NCBI GenBank assembly: GCA_963693085.1
Contig: OY856410.1
Coordinates: 560,035,906 to 560,099,905, forward strand
DNA: 64,000 nt
Direction: 5' to 3'
Origin: Alisma plantago-aquatica
Taxonomy: Eukaryota > Streptophyta > Magnoliopsida > Alismatales > Alismataceae
Shown: positions 35,171 through 46,596 of the stretch, one piece after another
How the letters are laid out: every line of letters begins with the position of its first letter
Position numbering within the stretch: position 1 is the first letter of the stretch
The notes under the pieces: model-generated
The model's database searches: none
The model's input: the letters and a program-made list of their open reading frames with translations, nothing else
What the model was told of the DNA's origin: nothing
Position numbers and translations under genes: made by a program

Positions 35171-35563
35171 ATGGTGAGGATGAAGAAGTCATCACGGAAG
35201 ACCACCACAGGGCCACCATGGAGAAAGAAACTAAAGCCTGTAATCATAACTGAAGACAAAGATGACTTTGTATTGAAGACTTACGAAGTCGACAAGTCAA
35301 TGGCAAAAGAACCAGATGAGGCGACAAAAACATATGCTGTGGAAGGGGAAAAAGAAGGGGCTCCGGCAACGGGAACATCTTCAGAAAAGAAAGGAAATAA
35401 ACATATGGGAACATCTTCAGAACCTCCGTGTGATGAACCGGACAAAGCGGCAAAAGCACCGGCTATGGAAGGAGAGAAAGAAAAGGATACAACTCCTCCA
35501 AGAACTCTGAGAGGGAAGAAAGAAAGGGTATGGACTGATATTGTGCCACAAATCAGTTGGTAG
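35171..35563 (+). CDS. Unrecognised charged, repeat-containing ORF, 130 codons
   Basis: The ATG at 35171 follows a pyrimidine-rich stretch that looks like a 5' UTR. The protein starts MVRMKKSSRKTTTGPPWRKK and is rich in Lys, Glu, Thr and Pro. Two related blocks of about 28 residues share the pattern 'D-A-KaxAxEGEKE' (EGEKEGAPATGTSSEKKGNK and EGEKEKDTTPPRTLRGKKE). It ends at TAG after QISW. No catalytic motif, signal peptide or membrane segment is seen. It lies directly downstream, in opposite orientation, of a LINE ORF1 relic, so it may be part of a transposon or a captured gene piece. The frame is open but expression is unknown. Confidence 0.4.
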   Translation: MVRMKKSSRKTTTGPPWRKKLKPVIITEDKDDFVLKTYEVDKSMAKEPDEATKTYAVEGEKEGAPATGTSSEKKGNKHMGTSSEPPCDEPDKAAKAPAMEGEKEKDTTPPRTLRGKKERVWTDIVPQISW

Positions 35564-35699
35564 TCACACCAGCCATGAAGACTGCTAGAGTACATAATGT
35601 GAGGGGGCGGATATGAGGGCCGTGGTTGCAATGCTAAGGTCACGAGGTGAAGAAGCAAGGAAGATGGGGTGCCCTGGGCGCAAAATGGTGAGAAAAACT

Positions 35700-36999
35700 A
35701 GGGAACAAAGGAAGGAAGATAGGAAGAGAAGCATGGACAAATAAAGGGTTTTTGTAGACCTGGTTTGTCTTCTTGGCTCATTCTTATTGTCCTTCTTCTT
35801 CGCCCCTTTTTCTTTCACAACCTCTTCCTCTTCTTTGTCTGAGTATGTAAGTGCCCCAAAGCTATTTGTAGTGTCAAGAATCGATCCTACACCTTGAGAT
35901 TTTGGGATACTTGTCCTTCATGACCCAGTCTTACTTGACGCTAGGGTGAAGTCATCTTCTGCAATATGTGATTCCTTTCCCAGGATAATATCCTTTGCTA
36001 CATTTTCTTCCTTATTCAGGGTCTTTCCCTGTCTGGGAGAAGTCGTCTCTACTTCTCCCCCCTTTTCTTGCTATCCTATGCTTTGCGTGCTTTGGGACAT
36101 TGCAGTTGCCTTAGTCGCTCCTCCGCTTGGACTGAGCACTTCTTTCTCCGTTGTTTCTGTGTTCGTGGCTGGCTTCCCATCATCCTTCTACTACAGGGGA
36201 TGGACTCTCCAGACCATCATCTTCTCTCCAGCCTGAGTTTCCTTCCTACAATGTCCATTACCATGACCAAAAGCACATCAACTTTTACACCTCGGGGGAA
36301 TGAAATCATAGTCGATACGGACTGGGATAGGATCCTTCCCCCTGACATTCAACCATAGCCTCGTGATCCTTGACTTCCGCCTACAGTTCCACGATGACTC
36401 TAGCATTGTCACCCTCAAGCAATCAGCTGTCGATGTGCAACACCTTGCCTACGCCCGCTTCTATGGTGCCGATAGACTTCCTGGTCCATGATCTTCTGAT
36501 TGAGTGCAACATAATCCACATTGGAACCGAAGAAAAGAGGTCCTTCTTCATCTCATCTCTGTACGTAATCCTTCACAATGATGAGTTGTGCACCAAAGAA
36601 CCTTGGTCCAAGGTACAACGTGGTCTTCTTATCCGCCCCCATAAAAAATCACACCAGGAAGATACCATCATCCTTTGAAATTAGTTCAAACGACCCCTTT
36701 GGTCTCCAAGTCTGATGAATCCATGCCTGAAGATGGGGGAAGAACTACCTCTTGCCTAGGGTATACAAAAGCACCGCATGTTCCTAGACGTTCCTCATTC
36801 TTTTGAATTCCTCAACCTCTAGGTCAACATGGATAGTTCCTTCGACCAATTGGGGTTTGGCAAACTCCAGGTCCTCCTCATTCATCGGTGGCAGCTGCTT
36901 CAACACCTGGTTCTAGGTCTTCTTCTCCTATCGCCCAGAGGCGCCGCTAGGGTTCCCCTTGTTCGCACCTGTTGTTGCTGGTGCCTGGTGGTTGTCCAT
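35700..36999 (-). pseudogene. L1-type LINE ORF1 (RNA-binding Gag-like protein), minus strand
   Basis: On the minus strand the ATG at 36999-36997 starts MDNHQAPATTG. It is followed by HVDLEVEEFKRMRN, a stop in place of Trp, EHAVLLYTLGKR, FFPHLQAWIHQTWRPKGSFE and SKDDGIFLV, the DUF4283 domain of plant L1 ORF1. Lower down a degraded zinc knuckle, RCKS-stop-CAFGHGNGHC, lies near 36285-36240, then an acidic/basic tail KEKGAKKKDNKNEPRRQTRS near 35810-35750. ORF1 binds LINE RNA. Stops and frameshifts make it inactive. ORF2 does not follow. GC-rich sequence from 37000 to 37130 could be its 5' UTR. Confidence 0.8.
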
Positions 37000-37172
37000 G
37001 GCCAGAGGTGGTGTCGTTGCGGTGGTGGGTGGGTTGATGGTGTTGTGGATGCCACCGATCGAGGTGATCGGTGACATGGGCGTCGTGATCGCCAGGGTCG
37101 CACAGGCAATCGCCCGGAGCCCTAGAGGACGAACGCGTGTTGTTGTATATATATATATGTATGTATGTATAT

Positions 37173-37513
37173 ATGGTCACTCATTCACTACCCGTGCAGG
37201 TAACTAAGGTTAGTTACCCATGTATCTATTTTGTAATGGGAAAAAACATACTTGTAATGAGACAGACAACACTGTAATGAGATGACCAAAATTGTAATAC
37301 AAAGACTCGTTTCATAATACTACGTAAACTATTGTCATAAATATCATTTTTATTGTGTTCAGAGGGAGAATAAAAATTTCACATTGTATTTACAAAATGA
37401 GTCTTTGTATTACAATTTTGGTTTTCTCATTATAATTAGGTGCCTTCCTATTATAAAATAGATCCAATGGTAACAAAAGTTAGTTACCTGCATAGGTAGT
37501 GAATATATACCCT
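37173..37513. mobile_element. Foldback MITE of about 340 bp in TA-rich sequence
   Basis: The left arm ATTCACTACCCGTGCAGGTA (37183 onward) is the complement of the right arm ending 37505, with long further similarity (for example ACCAAAATTGTAATACAAAG in both arms). The element is almost entirely one imperfect hairpin. (TA)n-type sequence flanks both sides. A related phrase (GCACGGGTAACC) occurs at 34841, next to another (TA)n tract. Confidence 0.8.
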
Positions 37514-37959
37514 ATATATAAATATATATTTATATTAGTAGAAGTAGCATCTTTGAAGAAGGCATGACATCAAGGATTCCCAACAAATGCTGACATTTCG
37601 TCTACTAACTAGCATGTGAAGGAAAATTTACTCCACAGTGGTAAGGTGTTGTTGAAACAACATAAGAAAATTCAAGAAAATAATGACAAGGTAGGTGAAG
37701 CGGGAGCAATGTCAGCCATTGATCCCCTAAGCAGGACATCACACCATAGAGAAGGAATCGACGAAGGAAGTTGAAGAGCCAAATAAAGTTAGGAAGGAGT
37801 TTTATGTTCTACCTCACCAGAGAAAGATGGTGACTGTAGTACCATTTCCCAATAGTTTGAAGGCAACGAATGTTGACCAACAATTTAAGACATTTCTAGA
37901 CACTTTTACATAAGTTCATGTCCACATACCTCTTCTAGATGCAATACAACATATTCTGT

Positions 37960-38315
37960 CATAAGAAAAAATATTTAAGGACATAATTAATAAGAGGAGG
38001 AGGATAGCTGATTCAGATGTAGTGTTGTTGAAGGAAGTGGTCAGTGCACTTATACATAGGAGACTGCCACAGAAGAGGAAAGATATAGGTTGCTTTAATA
38101 TACCATGTTACGTTGGAAAAGTTAAATTTGGTGAAGTTTTATGCAATTTTGGGGCAAGCATAAATCTTATGCCCTTAACAACATTCAAGAAATTAGTGCT
38201 GAAGGAATCTAGGAAGAGCAACGTGACCATACAATTGGCAGACAATTTAGTAGTGAGACCTATAGGTATTTGTGAGGATGTGTTAGTGAAGGTTGACAAA
38301 TTCATCTTCCAAGTA
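37960..38315 (+). pseudogene. Element B protease, first part
   Basis: RLPQKRKDIGCFNIPCYVGK (38070 region), then GEVLCNFGASINLMPLTTFKK, with the active-site Asp-Leu-Gly replaced by NFGAS (catalytic Asp to Asn, a G-to-A change), and RPIGICEDVLVKVDKFIFQV. The frame is open for over 100 codons up to the LINE. Even without the LINE, the Asp-to-Asn change should abolish protease activity. Confidence 0.78.
38302..38315. repeat. Target duplication of the LINE, left copy
   Basis: TCATCTTCCAAGTA here and TCATCTTCCCAGTA at 39284-39297 differ by one base and flank the LINE. Confidence 0.88.
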
Positions 38316-39283
38316 ACTAAGGACAGACGGGTCAAGAGGAACATGTCCACAGATCCTACTTGTGCACGATACCATGAGCACGACGAGACAAGCCTCCATG
38401 CTATCCAACATTGCAAATATGTTAAAGATGTCTGGATGGGTCTGTTCCATGATCGGCTAGCACCAAAATTTTTCAACATAGATCTAAGAAACTAGATACA
38501 ACTAGGTCTAAGAAGGGACGATGACCAAGAGACAATTCATGATCGCCTCTTGGTATATCTAGAACTGCAGGAACTCCCAAATCTTTGATTATAACCTCAA
38601 ACCTATGGAGCATCTTATCAGATACATCACAAGGGAAGCCAAGAATTCAAATAAAGAATAGCAGGTGGATGAGGAGGTAATTGGAAGACAAGCTACATGA
38701 ATGCTAGAGGAGAGGTGGAATCCATGTAGTGCTCGCTTTGTCCTAGTTAGATGGAAAAGTGCAGCCGCGATGATCATTAGGGATACAAACAACAATTGTT
38801 TGTAGGACACGGTTGGAACTTGATGGTGGAGTTAGCTCTTTGTGCCGAACTTTGGCTATCTACCTCGTGTTGCAGAGGGCCAATGAGTTGAATATATGTC
38901 AGATGGACATTGAGATGGATTGTAGGTAGGCTGTGTTGATGCAACATGAGGATCCGTCTATCAATCCCAAGTATGCACACATCATATACACGCGCCATCA
39001 TTGTCTTAAAGATAATGTAAAATGGTGCCAAAAGTACACCCAAAGATCCAACAATAGAGCTACGGATGGGCTATCTAAATACCATCTTAGGAATAAAAGG
39101 GTCTTTGTAAGTACATTAGGCCTCCAAAACAAATTAGCGTGTGGCTGTCTAAAGACACATGTAATGGTAGTAGTACTACCATATATAGTTTGCATGTTAA
39201 TTCATGTAGCATTATTTCGATTTCTTTGCTAGCAAGAGGAGATCCAGATGAATAGATTATCTCCTAACTTATCCACAAAAAAA
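38316..39283 (+). pseudogene. 5'-truncated L1 LINE: ORF2 C-terminus with RNase H-like domain
   Basis: The insert begins inside the C-terminal zinc region (TCARYHEHDETSLHAIQHCK, motif C-x-H---LHAI-xC) followed by YVKDVWMGL. It continues, across frames, to an RNase H-like domain (RVT_3 type): AELW, QRANELNICQMDIEMDC, DPSINPKYAHIIYTRHHCLK and RATDGLSKYHLRN near 38850-39105. The 3' UTR ends in CAAAAAAA at 39276-39283. Such 5' truncation is typical of L1 insertion. Stops and frameshifts are present. Confidence 0.88.
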
Positions 39284-39297
39284 TCATCTTCCCAGTA
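39284..39297. repeat. Target duplication of the LINE, right copy
   Basis: It differs from 38302-38315 at one position. After it the element B protease text resumes (DFVVMDLH). Confidence 0.88.
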
Positions 39298-40060
39298 GAT
39301 TTTGTAGTCATGGATTTGCACCACAGATATGATCCTGGAAATGGTCAAAGGAAGATTTACATTGGGCATTCAGGACGATGACTTTGAAATAAAGATGTCT
39401 GACTGTCAACCAAAGATTGGTGAGAAGGAAGAGTCCACATGTCACAACAATTGAACAATGAGGTGTCCTTATTTCTGGGGAAGCCATTTTTGGATAATGG
39501 CTAACGTCATGACGAATGTGCAAAAAGGAACACTAGCATTAGACATCATGAACCATATGAAGCAGGTTTCTTTTATAAATGCAGTGAAGTATCCCAATGA
39601 TTCAGAAGAGGAAGCATACCCTATGACATTTGAAGAGGAAACATCTTCCACTCTCACACAAGTATATCCAAAATTATTGCTAGATGTGTATTTCATGAAC
39701 TTGGTGGATGATTCCACTTGTCTCCATTCTCTTGAGGATTGCACTTTTTTTTGAAAGCATTGACATCCTTGTACTCTAGGCACTATTTAGATTTGGGACC
39801 ACCTCCACCACCATTGCAGTGCCCCCCCAATCTTGAGCTGAAGCTGCTTCCTCCAAATTTGAAGTAGATTTTGTTGGCGATACACAAGAAGCTCCTTGTC
39901 ATCATTTCATCTTCATTGAGAATGCACGAGGAGGAGCAATTGCTTGTGGTGCTAAAGAACCACTAGGTAGCATTTGGTGGTCTATTGCGGACATTAAGGG
40001 ATATCTCCTATCTTTTTGTAGCACAAGATTAGAATTGAAGAAGGAGCTAAAGTGATAGTA
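39298..40060 (+). pseudogene. Element B protease end and pol linker
   Basis: DFVVMDL at the junction and GRFTLGIQDDDFEIKMSD (39350 onward) match the end of the A protease domain. The following frame (39458-39754) corresponds to the linker before RT, with SEEEAYPMTFEEETSSTLTQ. Frameshifts follow. Confidence 0.65.
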
Positions 40061-40900
40061 CAAACTCAACGACGTCTCAATCCCATCATGATTGAGGTAG
40101 TCAACAAAGAGTTAGTGAAGCTCTTATTAGTAGGTATAATTTATGATATTTCTGATTCTAACTAGGTTAGCCCAACCTAGGTTGTCACCAGAAATTCAAC
40201 ATGTAAGTTAATCTCGACTAGGCTAGTGACCGGTTAGCATGTGTGTATCAATTATCCCTGGTTGAATGCTATTACATTAAAAGATCATTTTCCATTCCCT
40301 TTTATCGACCATATTCTTGATAGGATTTCTGGTCGCTCTCATTTTTGTTTTCTAGATGGGTATTATGGGTCCAATCAAATTTCCATTGAACCACAAGATC
40401 AAGAGAAGTCCACCTTCACCTGCCATATGGAACTTTTACATACCTTCAGATGCCTTTTCTCCTTTGTAATGCACCGAATATGTTTCTGATATGTATGCTC
40501 GTTGTTTTTTCTAATATGGAAGAGTGTTGTCTTGATTTTTTCATGGATGATTTTTCAATACATGGCTAATCATTTAAGGACTGCCTTTCCAGTCTTTGTA
40601 AGGTTTTACAAAGGTTGAGGAAACTTGCCTCATTTTGAACTGGGAAAAATGCCACATGATGGTAAGTGAGGGGATAGTTTTTGGAACACAAAATGTCCAA
40701 TAAAGGTATGGAAGTCATTTTGATAAAGATTGAAGTGTTCACTTTGATTCCTCCCCCATCATCGGTGAAAGGGGTTAGGTGTTTCTTTGGACACTCTAGT
40801 TTTATTGACCATTTATGAAAGTGTTCTTGAAGATTGTTAAACTACTTTCCTAACTTCTCACGAAATATGTTGAGTTTAATTCTGATGAGAGATGCTTGAA
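40060..40900 (+). pseudogene. Element B reverse transcriptase
   Basis: Blocks: MCINYPWLNAITLKDHFPFP (40241), IDHILDRISGRSHFCFLDGY (conserved LDGY retained), a PQDQEKSTFTC block, and catalytic FFMDDFSIHG at 40538-40566. LNWEKCHMMVSEGIVF and VRCFFGH follow. The first Asp of the catalytic pair region and the DD box are visible, but frameshifts at several points make the product impossible. Confidence 0.78.
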
Positions 40901-40929
40901 GGTTTTCGAGGTGTTGAAGGAGAAATTGG

Positions 40930-41345
40930 TCTCCGCACCTATGCTACATGATCCATACTTGAGCCAACCATTTGAATTAATGTGTGATGGATCACACTAT
41001 GCGGTAGCGGTTGTTTTAGGGAAACTCAAAGACAAACCTCATGCTGTCATATATTATGCGTAGAATACCCTTAATGATGCTCAACTCAATTACACTAGAA
41101 TTGAAAAGAACCTTTGGTTGTGGTGTTCACTTTTGATTTTTTTTTTCTTTCAATACTTAATAGGGGCCAACTGATGGTTTGGACTAACCAGGTGGCTATT
41201 AAGTATCTTTTGTGGAATAAAGATGCCAAACCTAAACTGATAAGGTGGATTTTTCTACAATAGGAATTTGATATAGAAATCAAGGATAAGGTCGAGATAG
41301 AAAATGTGGTAGCTGATCATTTATCTAGGTTGGCAAGAGTGGGTG
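40930..41345 (+). pseudogene. Element B RNase H
   Basis: FELMCDGSHYAVAVVLG (40973 onward), TLNDAQLNYT, a degraded KELLVVVF segment with a long T run, and VVADHLSRLAR near 41308-41337. It matches element A RNase H block for block and carries several indels. Confidence 0.7.
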
Positions 41346-41399
41346 AGACAAAATGAGTGATACCCCTTGTTGAAGAGTTCCCTGATGAACAATTGCTTG

Positions 41400-42690
41400 T
41401 TTTACAAAATTAAGACTCATGGTTTGCAAACATAGTGAACTACTTGGTGTGTGGTGAGATATCAGAGGATTGGGGGTATCAAGATAAGAAGAGATTCTTC
41501 TACTTCTTGAAATTTTATGTGTGGGATGACCCAATTTTACTCAATCGATGTAGGGAAGACATTCTAGAGAAGTGTGTACCTAAATGTGAGTTTGGGAGCA
41601 TATTGGATCATTGTCACTCCCTACCTACTAGGGGACATCATGCTAGCTCAAGGATGATGGCTAAAGTCTTAGAAAGTGGTTTTTATTGGCCTTCACTATT
41701 TAAAGATGCTTACAATTATGTTTGAAATTGTGATTCATGCCAAAGATAAGGGAATATATCAAGGAGACATGAAATGACCTTGAACACCTTTCAGGAAATA
41801 GAGGTTTTTGACTTACGGGGGATTGATTTTATGGGACCTTTTGTATCTTCAAATTCTAACCCATATATTATGCTTGCATCGGATTACGTATCTAAGTGGG
41901 TGGAAGGAATTCCAACCCACACTAATGATGCACATGTGGTTTGCAAATTTGTGAAAGACCAAATTTCTACAGGTTTAGGGTGCTGAGAGTGATGATTAGT
42001 GATGGGTATCTCACTTCACAAATAGGAAATTTGGAGCTTTGTTGAGTAAGTATCGAGTGAGGCCCATGGTAGGAAGGCCATACCATCCCTAGACCCAAGG
42101 TCAAGTCACGATGTCTAATAGAGAGATTAAGAAAATCTTAGAAAATACCATCTCAACAAGAAGGACCAATTGGAGCATGTAGTTGAATGAAGTCTCTTAG
42201 AATACAGAACAACCTATAAGACACCTATAACCCTTTTAGGTTGGTCTATGGGAGAGCTTGTCATTTACTTGTGGAGTTGGAACACAAAGCCAAGTGGGTT
42301 TTGAGAAAGCTAAATTTTAATCTTGATAGTGCAGGGAAGAATTACATGTTGGAACTAAATGAATTGGATGAGCTTAGGCTAGATGCATATGAAAGCTCTA
42401 GGATATACAAGGACAAGACTAATAAAGTGCATGACTTCCATATACTTCGTAGAGTGTTTAGTCCAGGACAAAAGGTGCTTTTTTTCTATTCTAGGATATA
42501 ATTCCATCCTAGAAAATTAAGATCTAGATGGAGTGGCCTTTATGTGGTGGTTAAAGCTTTCCCTCATGGAGCAGTAGAAATTAGTGATGGGGTTGAGTCA
42601 TTTCTAGTGAATGGGTAGTGTTTGAAACATTACTATGGAGGAGAGTTAGTCCATGAGGAAGAGGAATTGAAGCTCTTTGAGCTTCATTGA
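41400..42690 (+). pseudogene. Element B integrase
   Basis: The zinc-binding part reads CREDILEKCVPKCEFGSILD, then HCHSLPTRGHHASSRMM and FYWPSLFKDAY (41550-41715). The core starts EVFDLRGIDFMGPFVSS (first Asp), then SDYVSKWVEGIPT, and MISDGYLTSQIGNLE (second Asp, after a frameshift). The tail LVYGRACHLLVELEHKAKWV and LNELDELRLDAYESSRIYKD matches the Athila C-terminus of A. It is inactive because of shifts and stops. Confidence 0.8.
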
Positions 42691-42889
42691 GACTCTTCAT
42701 GACCTGGTCATCATGTCTAGGACATAAAACAAGGGCACTCTTTGGAAGACAACCCAATTTTATTCTTATTTTTGTTCCTATCTCTTACATGATTTTTAGG
42801 AGTTTTAATTGTCTAAAGTTTGCATTCATTTTATTACAAGCTTCTTGATATAAAAAAGGAGTTGTGATCATTTCTATTTGGTGTGCATG

Positions 42890-43540
42890 TAATTGAAAAG
42901 TGGGTAGCACCGACACACCTATCAGTGGAATCGAGGGTGGTATGCAATTCAACTGTAAAATCTTTGAACATTTTGGTACCATCAGCACAAAAGTCAGTGG
43001 AACCCATTTTCACCAAAAATCACAATGATAGTGCGCCAACCGCTCAGTGCCACCTACACGCTATTCGATGGCATCGATTCATTGCAAAGTCAAAAGCTAA
43101 AATCCATGTAGAAAGTTAGTAGAACCAATAGTTTGAGGAGCTCCAAGTTCGAGATACCTAGGGGGGCATTCGAGAGCACTGATAAATTGAACGACTTGGA
43201 ACCACCAACCCAAGAAGTCGATGGCACCAACACTTTTCAGAGGAGTGACCCATATACAACTTGGTACCAATGACACCCATTGGTGGCACCGATACTAGAA
43301 ATCATAAAACACGTGGACATCAAACCAATGACTGAGATCATCCCTATCTGATGGTCGGTGGTACCAATTTGACAACTTATTCTAGATGTCGGTACCACGA
43401 ACAATTTGTCAATACTACTGACATGAATCTATCCATGTGTCAATACATAGATGGCCATGATCCATCAACACCAAGGGTTAATACCAACACACTCGGATCG
43501 GGGGACAACTCAGAGCCACTAACAGCCATGTCTATTGTAC
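42890..43540. repeat. GGTACC/CGGTGG word array after integrase, element B
   Basis: Words such as TAGCACCGACACACC, CAGTGGAATCGA, GGTGGCACCGATAC, CGGTGGTACCAATTTG and CGGTACCACGAAC recur in both orientations. It is in the same place as the array of element A and ends 30-40 bases before the TATA box. Confidence 0.7.
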
Positions 43541-43570
43541 CATCATGGCACGTTAGACCAAATCATAGGC

Positions 43571-43578
43571 TATAAAAG
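43571..43578 (+). promoter_or_regulatory. TATA box before the element B envelope-position ORF
   Basis: TATAAAAG lies about 134 bases before the ATG at 43705, the same distance as in element A (135). The spacing is conserved although the surrounding sequence has diverged. Confidence 0.55.
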
Positions 43579-43704
43579 GGGAGTTCTGGGTGTTATTCAA
43601 ACACAACCACATCACCTTCCTTACATATTCAGAGGCATCCAATGCTCTACGACACCCGAGTCTTCCCTGAGATCTCTTCTTAATCTCCATTCTCTCATTG
43701 GATC

Positions 43705-44300
43705 CATGGCTTCACGGAGGTCATCTTTGGTGAGAGGAGCCAACCCAATGAGCCAAAGCCGGCATGCAAGGCTTTCGTCAATGAATATTTAAAGAAGATG
43801 TTCTCTAACATGATGAAGAGAGAAGTCAAACCCACATAGTATGGTGACTGAGAAATCCTCAATGAAGCAGGCTTCACTAAGAGTCTATGTCGAGTATGTG
43901 TGGGCCAAGGCATGGTGGGTTATCATTCTTTCTTCGGTGATTGGCCCACCTACCAAGATATCGTCTATGAGTTCCTGGAGTCCTTGGAAGTCTCCTACAT
44001 CCCCAAACACGGGGAAGGATGGGTGTTCTTCCTCCTATACAACTCCATCCACCACCTCACACTAGCAGAATCAATGCAATCTACAATTGGCTAGTAAGGA
44101 ACGTGTGTTTCAACCCAACGAATTTGAATTTATCTAGGCGTGGAGGCTTCTGACGGACCTACCATAAGGTTTCAAAAATAACTAGCATTAGTCGTCAGTC
44201 ATGGATAACGAGCATCCGTTTGCCCATATTTTGCATCAGTATATGATAAACATCTTATTTTCTAGATCTACACAAGGGCTAGGAAGGTGCAGCAAGCCAA
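43705..44300 (+). pseudogene. Envelope-position ORF of element B (ATHILA ORF1-like)
   Basis: The ATG at 43705 opens MASRRSSLVRGANPMSQSRH, comparable to MVSRRK in A. After shifts, MGQGMVGYHSFFGDWPTYQD, LESLEVSYIPKHGEGW and a YNSIHHLTLAE block match the A copy. As in A, function is unknown and no membrane anchor is evident. The region onward to 45220 probably encodes the rest of the ORF but has no readable long frame. Confidence 0.55.
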
Positions 44301-45221
44301 TCTCTTTCTCCTATGGGCATTCTTGTCCCAGGGATAGGATAAGATAGATCTCAGTTCCTTCTTTCTATAACACATGCTAGTTGTGAAGCAACAAGAATAG
44401 AGGACGGCTCCAATTTACTTTGGTGGGCTCATTACACTATTGGCACTACACCTGAACCCCGATCTGTCCACTACTAATACCTTGAGGACCTCCTCCAAGT
44501 TAGACTTAAACCATTTTAGGAGGGCCCACCTCGTGAGTAGGTGTGAGGGCAAGGTATTTGCATGTTGCATGTTGACAATCAGCTGTGGTAAAGGGCTCTC
44601 CCTGATCCCATCTTCCATCTACGAGGGGTGTGATTCTTGAAATGACATGTGGAGGGTGTGAAATTGGTGCCAGAGGAGCAGGATGACCCTGAGCTAGAGT
44701 GGTTTGGAGAAGCCAATGAGGAAGAGGAAATGATGACATTCACTCAATGGAAGGTTATTTACTAGACTTCCAGGAGATTGCAACATCCAGATCCACCGCT
44801 CCATCACTTTCACAACAAGATGACTCTTTTTCCATGGCAGGTATGTATGTGATGTTGCAATTGATTTAATAGGGGAAACAACAATCGACCACCTTGGTGG
44901 AGATGCATGGTGTTTAAGGGAGGCTTCTTCAGCAACAAAAAACCATTTATGACAATAAGCTTCTTCTCTTGGCCAACCAAGAGAACATGCATGCTTGCCT
45001 ATAATGGATTGAGAATTACCAACAATCAGTTTATGATATCACTACTAGAGATAGGGCTAGTTCACCAATTACCCTAGCCTCCAAAGATATGTACTTAGCC
45101 ACCCAGTTTCAATGGCACATTCTACCCACCAGATCCAAACATGCTGCCACCACCATTCTGATTTGGGTTCCACTATTCCATCTCTTTATTTGGATTCTGA
45201 CTATGAGGACACAATTAAGTT

Positions 45222-45235
45222 CAAGTTTAGGGGGG
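45222..45235 (+). other. Polypurine tract of element B
   Basis: AAGTTTAGGGGGG stands immediately before TGTTGGAACAAC and is the classical Athila polypurine tract context. Confidence 0.75.
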
Positions 45236-45990
45236 TGTTGGAACAACTATGTCTGTATGTTTTTCTTTAGTTGTTTTAGTTTTTGCACTAGTTTTTTCAT
45301 TCTAAATTTGTAGGATCCAAAGTTATCTAGTGTAACCGTGGAGCATAATTATCATGATTTTTGCTATCATCATAGTGTGTTCCTTTGCAATTAAATCTAA
45401 AAATTTGAAACAATCAATTTTTTTTTCATATCTTTAAAAGCTTAGTTGTAAAATTCCAAAGGCAACATCACCTGGAGGAAGTGTATGGGTTAGTCAGCTT
45501 GAGGACATATTATATGAATGAAAACTCTTTCATTTATCCAAGAATTGGGGATGACAATGGGGTTTGAGCCCAAGCCGACCAAACAAGTAAAAAAACCTTA
45601 AATGGATTTTTACAAATAAACTCTAGGGTTACCATGTATACAAGTTTATAGGAGAGGGACATATCATAGCTTAATAAAGGCATTGCCTATGATTCATGTG
45701 ATTCCACCCGCTTTTTGTTACATTTCATCCACCACCTAAAGATGATCAAGTAACTCCAACTGTTTCCTCTTGATTGCATTACATAGCATAATAGGTGTCA
45801 TGATAGATGATGAATGCATATTCGTCCGTTACTTTTCATATTTTTCTTAGTCATTTTCCTTAGATTTTCTCTTTTTAGTAAATTTCTGGACTAAATTGTA
45901 AATTTCTCACATCTTGATTATTTATGCAAACACTTAACCTAATTTCTCCAATATTGTAGAGATTTTCTTAAAAGATTCGTTTTGACCATC
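45236..45990 (+). repeat. 3' LTR of element B (right edge unresolved)
   Basis: It starts TGTTGGAACAAC after the polypurine tract. The following 700 bases are AT-rich and non-coding. I could not find the CA end or a matching 5' LTR, because element B is 5'-truncated and the A LTR has diverged too far to align by eye. Element C begins somewhere after this. Confidence 0.5.
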
Positions 45991-45995
45991 TGAGT

Positions 45996-46060
45996 CAGTG
46001 AGACGATTGTCTCACTGGTCCCTGGCGACCGTCTCACTGGTCCCTGACGATCGTCTCACA
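45996..46060. repeat. GTCTCACTGGTCCCTG tandem words and a 9-bp hairpin in the LTR of C
   Basis: CAGTGAGAC-GATT-GTCTCACTG (45996-46017) is a perfect 9-bp stem with a 4-base loop. GTCTCACTGG words start at 46009, 46031 and 46053, a 22-bp period. Weaker GA(T/C)(T/C)GTCTCA words recur near 46490. Confidence 0.8.
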
Positions 46061-46588
46061 CCTATGAAGATCCTCATCTTAGTACCCACCTTGGCTTGGT
46101 TTCATTAGCTTGCATAGCAGGTCAAACAGTCATCTAGTCTTTGTGAAACAATCAGCTCATGGAGCTAGTTCCACATCATAAAGCCGGCGTCCAAGCAACA
46201 TGATTAGGGTTTCAACATTTTGCTTACATGCTTGGCGGCGTGAAATGAGCGCCTCACTAGGCAAACTGCTCATTTCAAGGCTTTACTATAAGACTAAGAA
46301 AATGTGAGATGCGCGCCACCGCCAAGGTTCGATTGCCACAAGATCTCGCCACATGACACTCAGAACGGGTGTTCCACTGGTCCAAACGATCACCTGGGTT
46401 GTTACTTCAGACCCATGATTTCGTTCACAAAACCCTTCTTAGGGTTTCAACTCTAATCTTCTAGATGCATGCCCAACCCTCACCAAACGACTGTCTCATT
46501 TAGCGAGATGGGCATTTTGTGGTGTGCGGACAACAATTTTTAACAACCGCTCTTTTCCCCTTCTCAAGGTTTCCACCCCTCCTTCCCC

Positions 46589-46596
46589 TATAAAAG
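46589..46596 (+). promoter_or_regulatory. LTR TATA box of element C (TATAAAAG)
   Basis: It sits in CCCTATAAAAGGAGGGG. The same block, on the other strand, is at 53904-53919, which supports a conserved promoter. Confidence 0.75.

Larger units (their letters stand above)
37540..45990 (+). mobile_element. Athila-like element B, 5'-truncated, same family as A
   Basis: From about 37540 the sequence follows element A from the end of gag (equivalent to 10390 in A) through integrase, the GGTACC array, a TATA box, the envelope-position ORF, a polypurine tract and an LTR start. The left part is missing at the foldback element. A LINE interrupts the protease. Many stops are present. Confidence 0.8.

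Noticed and set aside
36829..37207. Plus-strand frames of about 80 codons in GC-rich sequence
   Set aside because: They are antisense to the LINE ORF1 start, whose minus-strand translation matches a known family.
46140..46470. Independent gene in the GC-rich part of the C LTR
   Set aside because: No frame longer than chance is present, and it lies between the palindrome words and the TATA box, so it is U3.
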